Positions 51,020 through 63,386 of a DNA stretch of 64,000 bases are shown piece by piece. Every line of letters begins with the position of its first letter. The stretch's first letter is position 1. Under the pieces are notes generated by a model that was given only the letters and a program-made list of their open reading frames with translations, made no database searches and was not told the DNA's origin. The DNA is from Hydractinia symbiolongicarpus (Eukaryota > Cnidaria > Hydrozoa > Anthoathecata > Hydractiniidae): the NCBI RefSeq assembly GCF_029227915.1, contig NC_079885.1:27469001-27533000 (forward strand), in the 5' to 3' direction. The position numbers were made by a program, and so were the translations under genes.

Positions 51020-54000
51020 CATGTTGGTACGAATATGTGACGCAACTGTTGTAACTGAAGCGGATTGATACCGTTATAAAGTCAATGAAATGTAGTTTTT
51101 GAAACTGTCGCTATTTCTTCAGCGCGAACTAACGGCTAGGATTGGTCCTACAGTAAAAAATGACTTATTTATCTTAATTTTTTAAATAAAGTGCTACTAC
51201 AGCGCCCAGTGTAATCGCTGAGTTCCAGCAATCATGTGAAATTAAGAAGGATGTTATTTCTTATAGTCAAACTGGCTCATTTACCGCATATATAAGGTCA
51301 AAGTCCAAAATCAGTTCAATTAAGTCCAACAGTCAAACGTTTTACTGTTAAAAGCGATGGAACCTAGTAATATGCGAATACTATCGCTAAATACATGTTG
51401 GTACGAGTATGTGACGCAACTGTTGTAACTGAAGCGGATTGATACCGTTAGAAAGTCAATGAAATGTGGTTTTTGAAACTGTCGCTATTTCTTCAGCGCG
51501 CGATAACGGCTAGGATTGGTCCCACAGTAAAAAATGACTTATTTATCAAAATTTTTAAATGAACCGCTACCACAGCGCCCAGTGTAATCTCTGAGTTCCG
51601 GCAATCACGTCAAATTTAGAAGAATATTATTTCTTGGTGTCCAATTTTCTCATTTATCACATTTATCAGGTCACAGTCCAAAGTTAGTTCAATTAAGTCC
51701 CGCAGTCAATCGTTTCACTGTTAAAAGCCATGCAACCTAGTAATATCAGAAAAAATATCGCTAAAAACATGTTGGTACGAATATGTGACGCAACTGTTGT
51801 AACTGAAGCGGATTGATACCGTTAGAAAGTCAATGAAATATAGCTTTTGAAACTGTCGCTATTTCTTTAGCGCACGATAAGGGCCAGGATTGGTCCCACG
51901 GTAAGAAAAGACTTATTCATCTAAACTTTTTAATAAAGCGCTACCACAGAGCCTAATGTAATCGCTGAGTTCCAGTAATCATGTCAAATTAAGAAAAATG
52001 TTATTTCTTGTAGTCATAATGGCTCATTTATCACATTTATAAGGTCATAATCCAAAATCAGGTCAAGTAAGTGCCACAGTCTATCGTTTCACTGTTAAAA
52101 GCGATGGAACCTAGTAATATGCGAATACTATCGCTAAATACATGTTGATACGAGTATGTGACGCAACTGTTGTAACTGAAGCGGATTGATACCGTTACAA
52201 AGTCAATGAAATGTAGTTTTTGAAACTGTCGCTATTTCTTCAGCGCGCGATAACGGCTAGGATTGGTCCCACTGTAAAGAATGACTTATTTATCTAAATT
52301 TTTAAATGAAGCACCACCACAGCGACCAATGTAATCTCTGAGTTCCGGCAATCACGTCAAATTTAGAAGAATGTTATTTCTTGGTGTCCAATTGCCTCAT
52401 TTATCACATTTATCAGGTCACAGTCCAAAGTTAGTTCAATTAAGTCCCGCAGTCAATCGTTTTACTGTTAAAAGCGATGCAACCTAGTAATATCAGAAGA
52501 ATATCGCTAAATACATGTTGGTACGAATATGTGACGCAACTGTTGTAACTGAAGCGAATTGATACCGTTAAAAAGTTAATGAAATGTAGTTTTTGAAACT
52601 GTCGCTATTTCTTCAGCGCGAACTAACAGCTAGGATTGGTCCTACAGTAAAAAATGACTTATTTATCTGAATTTTTTAATAAAGTGCTACTACAGCGCCC
52701 AGTGTAATCGCTGAGTTCCAGCAATCATGTGAAATTAAGAAGGATGTTATTTCTTATAGTCAAACTGGCTCATTTACCGCATTTATAAGGTCAAAGTCCA
52801 AAATCAGTTCAATTAAGTCCCACAGTCAAACGTGTCACTGTTAAAAGCGATGGAACCTAGTAATATGCGAATACTATCGCTAAATACATGTTGGTACGAG
52901 TATGTGACGCAACTGTTGTAACTGAAGCGGATTGATACCGTTAGAAAGTCAATGAAATGTAGTTTTTGAAACTGTCGCTATTTCTTCAGCGCGCGATAAC
53001 GGCTAGGATTGGTCTCACAGTAAAGAATGACTTATTTATCTAAATTTTTAAATGAAGCGCCACCACAGCGACCAATGTAATCTCTGAGTTCCGGCAATCA
53101 CGTCAAATTTAGAAGAATGTTATTTCTTGGTGTCCAATTGTCTCATTTATCACATTTATCAGGTCACAGTCCAAAGTTAGTTCAATTAAGTACCGCAGTC
53201 AATCGTTTCACTGTTAAAAGCGATGCAACCTAGTAATATCAGAAGAATATCGCTAAATACATGTTGATACGAATATGTGACGCAACTGTTGTAACTGAAG
53301 CGGATTGATACCGTTAAAAAGTCAATGAAAAGTAGTTTTTGAAACTGTCGCTATTTCTTCACCGCGAACTAACGGCTAGGATTGGTCCTAAAGTAAAAAA
53401 TGACTTATTTATCTTAATTTTTTAATAAAGTGCTACCACAGCTCCCAATGTAATCGCTGAGTTCCAGCAATCATGTGAAATTAAGAAGGATGTTATTTCT
53501 TATAGTCAAACTGGCTCATTCACTGCATTTATCAGGTCAAAGTCGAAAATCAGTTCAATTAAGTCCCACAGTCTATCGTTTCACTGTTAAAAGCGATGGA
53601 ACCTAGTAATATGCGAATACTATCGCTAAATACATGTTGGTACGAGTATGTGACGCAACTGTTGTAACTGAAGCGGATTGATACCGTTAGAAAGTCAATG
53701 AAATGTAGTTTTTGAAACTGTCGCTATTTCTTCAGCGCGAACTAACGGCTAGGATTGGTCCTACAGTAAAAAATGACTTAGTTATCTTAATTTTTTAAAT
53801 AAAGTGCTACTACAGCGCCCAGTGTAATCGCTGAGTTCCAGCAATCATGTGAAATTAAGAAGGATGTTATTTCTTATAGTCAAACTGGCTCATTTACCGC
53901 ATATATAAGGTCAAAGTCCAAAATCAGTTCAATTAAGTCCAACAGTCAAACGTTTTACTGTTAAAAGCGATGGAACCTAGTAATATGCGAATACTATCGC

Positions 54001-56621
54001 TAAATACATGTTGGTACGAGTATGTGACGCAACTGTTGTAACTGAAGCGGATTGATACCGTTAGAAAGTCAATGAAATGTGGTTTTTGAAACTGTCGCTA
54101 TTTCTTCAGCGCGCGATAACGGCTAGGATTGGTCCCACAGTAAAAAATGACTTATTTATCAAAATTTTTAAATGAACCGCTACCACAGCGCCCAGTGTAA
54201 TCTCTGAGTTCCGGCAATCACGTCAAATTTAGAAGAATATTATTTCTTGGTGTCCAATTTTCTCATTTATCACATTTATCAGGTCACAGTCCAAAGTTAG
54301 TTCAATTAAGTCCCGCAGTCAATCGTTTCACTGTTAAAAGCGATGCAACCTAGTAATATCAGAAAAAATATCGCTAAAAACATGTTGGTACGAATATGTG
54401 ACGCAACTGTTGTAACTGAAGCGGATTGATACCGTTAGAAAGTCAATGAAATATAGCTTTTGAAACTGTCGCTATTTCTTTAGCGCACGATAAGGGCCAG
54501 GATTGGTCCCACGGTAAGAAAAGACTTATTCATCTAAACTTTTTAATAAAGCGCTACCACAGAGCCTAATGTAATCGCTGAGTTCCAGTAATCATGTCAA
54601 ATTAAGAAAAATGTTATTTCTTGTAGTCATAATGGCTCATTTATCACATTTATAAGGTCATAATCCAAAATCAGGTCAAGTAAGTGCCACAGTCTATCGT
54701 TTCACTGTTAAAAGCGATGGAACCTAGTAATATGCGAATACTATCGCTAAATACATGTTGATACGAGTATGTGACGCAACTGTTGTAACTGAAGCGGATT
54801 GATACCGTTACAAAGTCAATGAAATGTAGTTTTTGAAACTGTCGCTATTTCTTCAGCGCGCGATAACGGCTAGGATTGGTCCCACTGTAAAGAATGACTT
54901 ATTTATCTAAATTTTTAAATGAAACACCACCACAGCGACCAATGTAATCTCTGAGTTCCGGCAATCACGTCAAATTTAGAAGAATGTTATTTCTTGGTGT
55001 CCAATTGCCTCATTTATCACATTTATCAGGTCACAGTCCAAAGTTAGTTCAATTAAGTCCCGCAGTCAATCGTTTTACTGTTAAAAGCGATGCAACCAAG
55101 TAATATCAGAAGAATATCGCTAAATACATGTTGGTACGAATATGTGACGCAACTGTTGTAACTGAAGCGGATTGATACCGTTAAAAAGTCAATGAAATGT
55201 AGTTTTTGAAACTGTCGCTATTTCTTCAGCGCGAACTAACAGCTAGGATTGGTCCTACAGTAAAAAATGACTTATTTATCTTAATTTTTTAAATAAAGTG
55301 CTACTACAGCGCCCAGTGTAATCGCTGAGTTCCAGCAATCATGTGAAATTAAGAAGGATGTTATTTCTTATAGTCAAACTGGCTCATTTACCGCATATAT
55401 AAGGTCAAAGTCCAAAATCAGTTCAATTAAGTCCAACAGTCAAACGTTTTACTGTTAAAAGCGATGGAACCTAGTAATATGCGAATACTATCGCTAAATA
55501 CATGTTGGTACGAGTATGTGACGCAACTGTTGTAACTGAAGCGGATTGATAACGTTAGAAAGTCAATGAAATGTGGTTTTTGAAACTGTCGCTATTTCTT
55601 CATTGCGCGATAACGGCTAGGATTGGTCCCACAGTAAAAAATGACTTATTTATCAAAATTTTTAAATGAACCGCTACCACAGCGCCCAGTGTAATCTCTG
55701 AGTTCCGGCAATCACGTCAAATTTAGAAGAATATTATTTCTTGGTGTCCAATTTTCTCATTTATCACATTTATCAGGTCACAGTCCAAAGTTAGTTCAAT
55801 TAAGTCCCGCAGTCAATCGTTTCACTGTTAAAAGCGATGCAACCTAGTAATATCAGAAAAAATATCGCTAAAAACATGTTGGTACGAGTATGTGACGCAA
55901 CTGTTGTAACTGAAGCGGATTGATACCGTTACAAAGTCAATGAAATGTAGTTTTTGAAACTGTCGCTATTTCTTCAGCGCGCGATAACGGCTAGGATTGG
56001 TCCCACTGTAAAGAATGACTTATTTATCTAAATTTTTAAATGAAACACCACCACAGCGACCAATGTAATCTCTGAGTTCCGGCAATCACGTCAAATTTAG
56101 AAGAATGTTATTTCTTGGTGTCCAATTGCCTCATTTATCACATTTATCAGGTCACAGTCCAAAGTTAGTTCAATTAAGTCCCGCAGTCAATCGTTTTACT
56201 GTTAAAAGCGATGCAACCAAGTAATATCAGAAGAATATCGCTAAATACATGTTGGTACGAATATGTGACGCAACTGTTGTAACTGAAGCGGATTGATACC
56301 GTTAAAAAGTCAATGAAATGTAGTTTTTGAAACTGTCGCTATTTCTTCAGCGCGAACTAACAGCTAGGATTGGTCCTACAGTAAAAAATGACTTATTTAT
56401 CTTAATTTTTTAAATAAAGTGCTACTACAGCGCCCAGTGTAATCGCTGAGTTCCAGCAATCATGTGAAATTAAGAAGGATGTTATTTCTTATAGTCAAAC
56501 TGGCTCATTTACCGCATATATAAGGTCAAAGTCCAAAATCAGTTCAATTAAGTCCAACAGTCAAACGTTTTACTGTTAAAAGCGATGGAACCTAGTAATA
56601 TGCGAATACTATCGCTAAATA
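51020..56621 (-). repeat. Nested 7-, 4- and 3-monomer versions of one higher-order repeat
   Basis: A marker monomer with gaaatgtggtttttg and gaaccgctac begins at 51394, 54007, 55501 and 56622, giving units of 2,613, 1,494 and 1,121 bp (seven, four and three monomers). The four-mer lacks the 52887-53633 members of the seven-mer. The three-mer in addition lacks one member through an in-register fusion at about 55885. The gcgcacgataagg monomer occurs in the first two units (51870, 54483) but its diagnostic half is lost in the three-mer. Confidence 0.9.
55875..56247 (-). repeat. Chimeric monomer from in-register exchange
   Basis: It starts like the monomer at 54381 (aaaaacatgttgg) and continues like the monomer at 54754 (gagtatgtg, gttacaaagtc). 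The two parents differ at the second base after catgtt+g and at the a/g after tacga. The chimera takes one from each, so the switch lies within 55883-55887 (tacga). The result removes exactly one monomer without changing the phase. Confidence 0.88.
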
Positions 56622-59600
56622 CATGTTGGTACGAGTATGTGACGCAACTGTTGTAACTGAAGCGGATTGATACCGTTAGAAAGTCAATGAAATGTGGTTT
56701 TTGAAACTGTCGCTATTTCTTCAGCGCGCGATAACGGCTAGGATTGGTCCCACAGTAAAAAATGACTTATTTATCAAAATTTTTAAATGAACCGCTACCA
56801 CAGCGCCCAGTGTAATCTCTGAGTTCCGGCAATCACGTCAAATTTAGAAGAATATTATTTCTTGGTGTCCAATTTTCTCATTTATCACATTTATCAGGTC
56901 ACAGTCCAAAGTTAGTTCAATTAAGTCCCGCAGTCAATCGTTTCACTGTTAAAAGCGATGCAACCTAGTAATATCAGAAAAAATATCGCTAAAAACATGT
57001 TGGTACGAATATGTGACGCAACTGTTGTAACTGAAGCGGATTGATACCGTTAGAAAGTCAATGAAATATAGCTTTTGAAACTGTCGCTATTTCTTTAGCG
57101 CACGATAAGGGCCAGGATTGGTCCCACGGTAAGAAAAGACTTATTCATCTAAACTTTTTAATAAAGCGCTACCACAGAGCCTAATGTAATCGCTGAGTTC
57201 CAGTAATCATGTCAAATTAAGAAAAATGTTATTTCTTGTAGTCATAATGGCTCATTTATCACATTTATAAGGTCATAATCCAAAATCAGGTCAAGTAAGT
57301 GCCACAGTCTATCGTTTCACTGTTAAAAGCGATGGAACCTAGTAATATGCGAATACTATCGCTAAATACATGTTGATACGAGTATGTGACGCAACTGTTG
57401 TAACTGAAGCGGATTGATACCGTTACAAAGTCAATGAAATGTAGTTTTTGAAACTGTCGCTATTTCTTCAGCGCGCGATAACGGCTAGGATTGGTCCCAC
57501 TGTAAAGAATGACTTATTTATCTAAATTTTTAAATGAAACACCACCACAGCGACCAATGTAATCTCTGAGTTCCGGCAATCACGTCAAATTTAGAAGAAT
57601 GTTATTTCTTGGTGTCCAATTGCATCATTTATCACATTTATCAGGTCACAGTCCAAAGTTAGTTCAATTAAGTCCCGCAGTCAATCGTTTTACTGTTAAA
57701 AGCGATGCAACCAAGTAATATCAGAAGAATATCGCTAAATACATGTTGGTACGAATATGTGACGCAACTGTTGTAACTGAAGCGGATTGATACCGTTAAA
57801 AAGTCAATGAAATGTAGTTTTTGAAACTGTCGCTATTTCTTCAGCGCGAACTAACAGCTAGGATTGGTCCTACAGTAAAAAATGACTTATTTATCTTAAT
57901 TTTTTAATAAAGTGCTACCACAGCGCCCAGTGCAATCGCTGAGTTCCGGCGTCAAATTAAGAAGAATGATATATCTTGGTGTCCAATTGTCTCATTTATC
58001 ACATTTATAAGGTCAAAGTCCAAAATCAGTTCAATTATGTCCCACAGTCAAACGTTTCATTGTTAAAAGCGATGGAACCTAGTAATATCAGAAGAATATC
58101 GCTAAATACATGTTGATACGAATATGTGACGCAACTGTTGTAACTGAAACGGATTGATACCGTTAAAAAGTCAATGAAATGTAGTTTTTGAAACTGTCGC
58201 TATTTCTTCAGCGCACGATAACGGCTAGGATTGGTCCCACAGTAAAGAATGACTTATTTATCTAAATTTTTAAATGAAGCGCCACCACAGCGACCAATGT
58301 AATCTCTGAGTTCCGGCAATCACGTCAAATTTAGAAGAATGTTATTTCTTGGTGTCCAATTGTCTCATTTATCACATTTATCAGGTCACAGTCCAAAGTT
58401 AGTTCAATTAAGTCCCGCAGTCAATCGTTTCACTGTTAAAAGCGATGCAACCTAGTAATATCAGAAGAATATCGCTAAATACATGTTGGTACGAATATGT
58501 GACGCAACTGTTATAACTGAAGCGGATTGATACCGTTATAAAGTCAATGAAATGTAGTTTTTGAAACTGTCGCTATTTCTTCAGCGCGAACTAACGGCTA
58601 GGATTGGTCCTACAGTAAAAAATGACTTATTTATCTTAATTTTTTAATAAAGTGCTACTACAGCGCCCAGTGTAATCGCTGAGTTCCAGCAATCATGTGA
58701 AATTAAGAAGGATGTTATTTCTTATAGTCAAACTGGCTCATTTACCGCATTTATAAGGTCAAAGTCCAAAATCAGTTCAATTAAGTCCCACAGTCAAACG
58801 TTTCACTGTTAAAAGCGATGGAACCTAGTATTATGCGAATACTATCGCTAAATACATGTTGGTACGAGTATGTGACGCAACTGTTGTAACTGAAGCGGAT
58901 TGATACCGTTAGAAAGTCAATGAAATGTAGTTTTTGAAACTGTCGCTATTTCTTCAGCGCGCGATAACGGCTAGGATTGGTCTCACAGTAAAGAATGACT
59001 TATTTATCTAAATTTTTAAATGAAGCGCCACCACAGCGACCAATGTAATCTCTGAGTTCCGGCAATCACGTCAAATTTAGAAGAATGTTATTTCTTGGTG
59101 TCCAATTGTCTCATTTATCACATTATCAGGTCACAGTCCAAAGTTAGTTCAATTAAGTACCGCAGTCAATCGTTTCACTGTTAAAAGCGATGCAACCTAG
59201 TAATATCAGAAGAATATCGCTAAATACATGTTGATACGAATATGTGACGCAACTGTTGTAACTGAAGTGGATTGATACCGTTAAAAAGTCAATGAAAAGT
59301 AGTTTTTGAAACTGTCGCTATTTCTTCACCGCGAACTAACGGCTAGGATTGGTCCTAAAGTAAAAAATGACTTATTTATCTTAATTTTTTAATAAAGTGC
59401 TACCACAGCTCCCAATGTAATCGCTGAGTTCCAGCAACCATGTGAAATTAAGAAGGATGTTATTTCTTATAGTCAAACTGGCTCATTCACCGCATTTATC
59501 AGGTCAAAGTCGAAAATCAGTTCAATTAAGTCCCACAGTCTAACGTTTCACTGTTAATGCGTTGGAACCTAGTAATATGCGAATACTATCGCTAAATACG

Positions 59601-60301
59601 TGTTGGTACGAGTATGTGACGCAACTTTTGTAACTGAAGCGGATTGATACCGTTAGAAAGTCAATGAAATGTAGTTTTTGAAACTGTCGCTATTTCTTCA
59701 GCGCGCGACAACGGCTAGGATTGGTCCCACAGTAAAGAACGACTTATTTATGTAAATTTTTATATGAAGCGCTACCACAGCGACCAATGTAATATCTGAG
59801 TTCCGGCAATCACGTCAAATTTAGAAGAATATTATTTCTTGGTGTCCAATTTTCTCATTTATCACATTTATCAGGTCACAGTCCAAAGTTAGTTCAATTA
59901 AGTCCCGCAGTCAATCGTTTCACTGTTAAAAGCGATGCAACCTAATAATATCAGAAAAAATATCGCTAAAAACATGTTGGTACGAATATGTGACGCAACT
60001 GTTGTAACTGAAGCGGATTGATACCGTTAGAAAGTCATTGAAATGTAGCTTTTGAAACTGTCGCTATTTCTTTAGCGCACGATAAGGGCCAGGATTGGTC
60101 CCACGGTAAGAAAAGACTTATTCATCTAAACTTTTTAATAAAGCGCTACCACAGAGCCTAATGTAATCGCTGAGTTCCAGTAATCATGTCAAATTAAGAA
60201 AAATGTTATTTCTTGTAGTCATAATGGCTCATTTATCACATTTATAAGGTCATAATCCAAAATCAGGTCAAGTAAGTGCCACAGTCTATCGTTTCACTGT
60301 T
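56622..60301 (-). repeat. Higher-order repeat block duplicated from 46.1-49.5 kb (offset ~10.8 kb)
   Basis: Members start at 56622, 56996, 57369, 57742, 58109, 58482, 58855, 59227, 59599 and 59973. From about 56903 to 60301 the block matches about 46090-49489. The offset is 10,813 bp up to 58855 and 10,812 bp after it, because of a one-base loss (cacattatcagg) near 59124. The gcgcacgataagg blocks at 57098 and 60075 are 2,977 bp apart, as in the 46-49 kb copies. Homology ends where ctgttaaaagc in the left copy becomes ctgttgaaagc at 60301. Confidence 0.9.
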
Positions 60302-60903
60302 GAAAGCGATACAACATAGTAATATCGGAAAAAAATCACTAAATACATGTTGGTACGAATATGTGACGCAACTGTTGTAACTGAAGCGGATTGATACCGT
60401 TATAAATTTAATGAAATGTAGTTTTTGAAACTGTCGCTATTTCTTCAGCGCGAACTAACGGCTAGGATTGGTCCTACAGTAAAAAATGACTTATTTATCT
60501 TAATTTTTTAATAAAGTGCTACTACAGCGCCCAGTGTAATCGCTGAGTTCCAGCAATCATGTGAAATTAAGAAGGATGTTATTTCTTATAGTCAAACTGG
60601 CTCATTTACCGCATTTATAAGGTCAAAGTCCAAAATCAGTTCAATTAAGTCCCACAGTCAAACGTTTCACTGTTAAAAGCGATGGAACCTAGTATTATGC
60701 GAATACTATCGCTAAATACATGTTGGTACGAGTATGTGACGCAACTGTTGTAACTGAAGCGGATTGATACCGTTAGAAAGTCAATGAAATGTAGTTTTTG
60801 AAACTGTCGCTATTTCTTCAGCGCGCGATAACGGCTAGGATTGGTCTCACAGTAAAGAATGACTTATTTATCTAAATTTTTAAATGAAGCGCCACAACAG
60901 CGA
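60302..60903 (-). repeat. Monomers of gatacaacatag and ggtctcacag types
   Basis: Phase points are 60346 and 60719. The monomer at 60346 resembles 51020 and 62582. That at 60719 resembles 58855 and shares gtattatgcg with it. Only satellite is present. The start of the first monomer carries gttataaattt where relatives have gttataaagtc. Confidence 0.85.
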
Positions 60904-62393
60904 CCAATGTAATCTCTGAGTTCCGGCAATCACGTCAAATTTAGAAGAATGTTATTTCTTGGTGTCCAATTGTCTCATTTATCACATTTATCAGGTCACA
61001 GTCCAAAGTTAGTTCAATTAAGTACCGCAGTCAATCGTTTCACTGTTAAAAGCGATGCAACCTAGTAATATCAGAAGAATATCGCTAAATACATGTTGAT
61101 ACGAATATGTGACGCAACTGTTGTAACTGAAGCGGATTGATACCGTTAAAAAGTCAATGAAAAGTAGTTTTTGAAACTGTCGCTATTTCTTCACCGCGAA
61201 CTAACGGCTAGGATTGGTCCTAAAGTAAAAAATGACTTATTTATCTTAATTTTTTAATAAAGTGCTACCACAGCTCCCAATGTAATCGCTGAGTTCCAGC
61301 AACCATGTGAAATTAAGAAGGATGTTATTTCTTATAGTCAAACTGGCTCATTCACCGCATTTATCAGGTCAAAGTCGAAAATCAGTTCAATTAAGTCCCA
61401 CAGTCTAACGTTTCACTGTTAATGCGATGGAACCTAGTAATATGCGAATACTATCGCTAAATACGTGTTGGTACGAGTATGTGACACAACTTTTGTAACT
61501 GAAGCGGATTGATACCGTTAGAAAGTCAATGAAATGTAGTTTTTGAAACTGTCGCTATTTCTTCAGCGCGCGACAACGGCTAGGATTGGTCCCACAGTAA
61601 AGAATGACTTATTTATGTAAATTTTTATATGAAGCGCTACCACAGCGACCAATGTAATCTCTGAGTTCCGGCAATCACGTCAAATTTAGAAGAATGTTAT
61701 TTCTTGGTGTCCAATTGTCTCATTTATCACATTTATCAGGTCACAGTCCAAAGTTAGTTCAATTAAGTACCGCAGTCAATCGTTTCACTGTTAAAAGCGA
61801 TGCAACCTAGTAATATCAGAAGAATATCGCTAAATACATGTTGATACGAATATGTGACGCAACTGTTGTAACTGAAGCGGATTGATACCGTTAAAAAGTC
61901 AATGAAAAGTAGTTTTTGAAACTGTCGCTATTTCTTCACCGCGAACTAACGGCTAGGATTGGTCCTAAAGTAAAAAATGACTTATTTATCTTAATTTTTT
62001 AATAAAGTGCTACCACAGCTCCCAATGTAATCGCTGAGTTCCAGCAACCATGTGAAATTAAGAAGGATGTTATTTCTTATAGTCAAACTGGCTCATTCAC
62101 CGCATTTATCAGGTCAAAGTCGAAAATCAGTTCAATTAAGTCCCACATTCTAACGTTTCACTGTTAATGCGATGGAACCTAGTAATATGCGAATACTATC
62201 GCTAAATACGTGTTGGTACGAGTATGTGACACAACTTTTGTAACTGAAGCGGATTGATACCGTTAGAAAGTCAATGAAATGTAGTTTTTGAAACTGTCGC
62301 TATTTCTTCAGCGCGCGACAACGGCTAGGATTGGTCCCACAGTAAAGAATGACTTATTTATGTAAATTTTTATATGAAGCGCTACCACAGCGA
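60904..62393 (-). repeat. 745-bp dimer tandem duplication (two units)
   Basis: 60904-61648 and 61649-62393 match at 745 bp. Each holds a cttcaccgcgaac monomer (61092, 61837) and a caacttttg/cgcgacaac monomer with aaatacgtgttgg (61464, 62209). Both carry the rare gtgacacaac variant. One visible difference is cacattc in the second unit against cacagtc in the first. Confidence 0.88.
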
Positions 62394-63386
62394 CCAATGT
62401 AATATCTGAGTTCCGGCAATCACGTCAAATTTTGAAGAATGTTATTTCTTGTAGTCATAATGGCTCATTTATCACATTTATAAGGTCATAATCCAAAACC
62501 AGGTCAAGTAAGTGCCACAGTCTATCGTTTCACTGTTGAAAGCGATACAACATAGTAATATCGGAAAAAAATCACTAAATACATGTTGGTACGAATATGT
62601 GACGCAACTGTTGTAACTGAAGCGGATTGATACCGTTATAAAGTCAATGAAATGTAGTTTTTGAAACTGTCGCTATTTCTTCAGCGCGAACTAACGGCTA
62701 GGATTGGTCCTACAGTAAAAAATGACTTATTTATCTTAATTTTTTAATAAAGTGCTACTACAGCGCCCAGTGTAATCGCTGAGTTCCAGCAATCATGTGA
62801 AATTAAGAAGGATGTTATTTCTTATAGTCAAACTGGCTCATTTACCGCATTTATAAGGTCAAAGTCCAAAATCAGTTCAATTAAGTCCCACAGTCAAACG
62901 TTTCACTGTTAAAAGCGATGGAACCTAGTATTATGCGAATACTATCGCTAAATACATGTTGGTACGAGTATGTGACGCAACTGTTGTAACTGAAGCGGAT
63001 TGATACCGTTAGAAAGTCAATGAAATGTAGTTTTTGAAACTGTCGCTATTTCTTCAGCGCGAACTAACGGCTAGGATTGGTCCTACAGTAAAAAATGACT
63101 TATTTATCTTAATTTTTTAATAAAGTGCTACTACAGCGCCCAGTGTAATCGCTGAGTTCCAGCAATCATGTGAAATTAAGAAGGATGTTATTTCTTATAG
63201 TCAAACTGGCTCATTTACCGCATTTATAAGGTCAAAGTCCAAAATCAGTTCAATTAAGTCCCACAGTCAAACGTTTCACTGTTAAAAGCGATGGAACCTA
63301 GTATTATGCGAATACTATCGCTAAATACATGTTGGTACGAGTATGTGACGCAACTGTTGTAACTGAAGCGGATTGATACCGTTAGA
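62394..63386 (-). repeat. Single-monomer (373-bp) tandem duplication and its left flank
   Basis: 62641-63013 and 63014-63386 match at an offset of 373 bp. Both have gcgaactaac, tgctactacagcg, tcatttaccgc and gtattatgcg. The copies include a hybrid that carries gttagaaag (typical of the gcgcgcgataac class) followed by gcgaactaac. This is amplification of one monomer rather than of a HOR. Confidence 0.85.
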
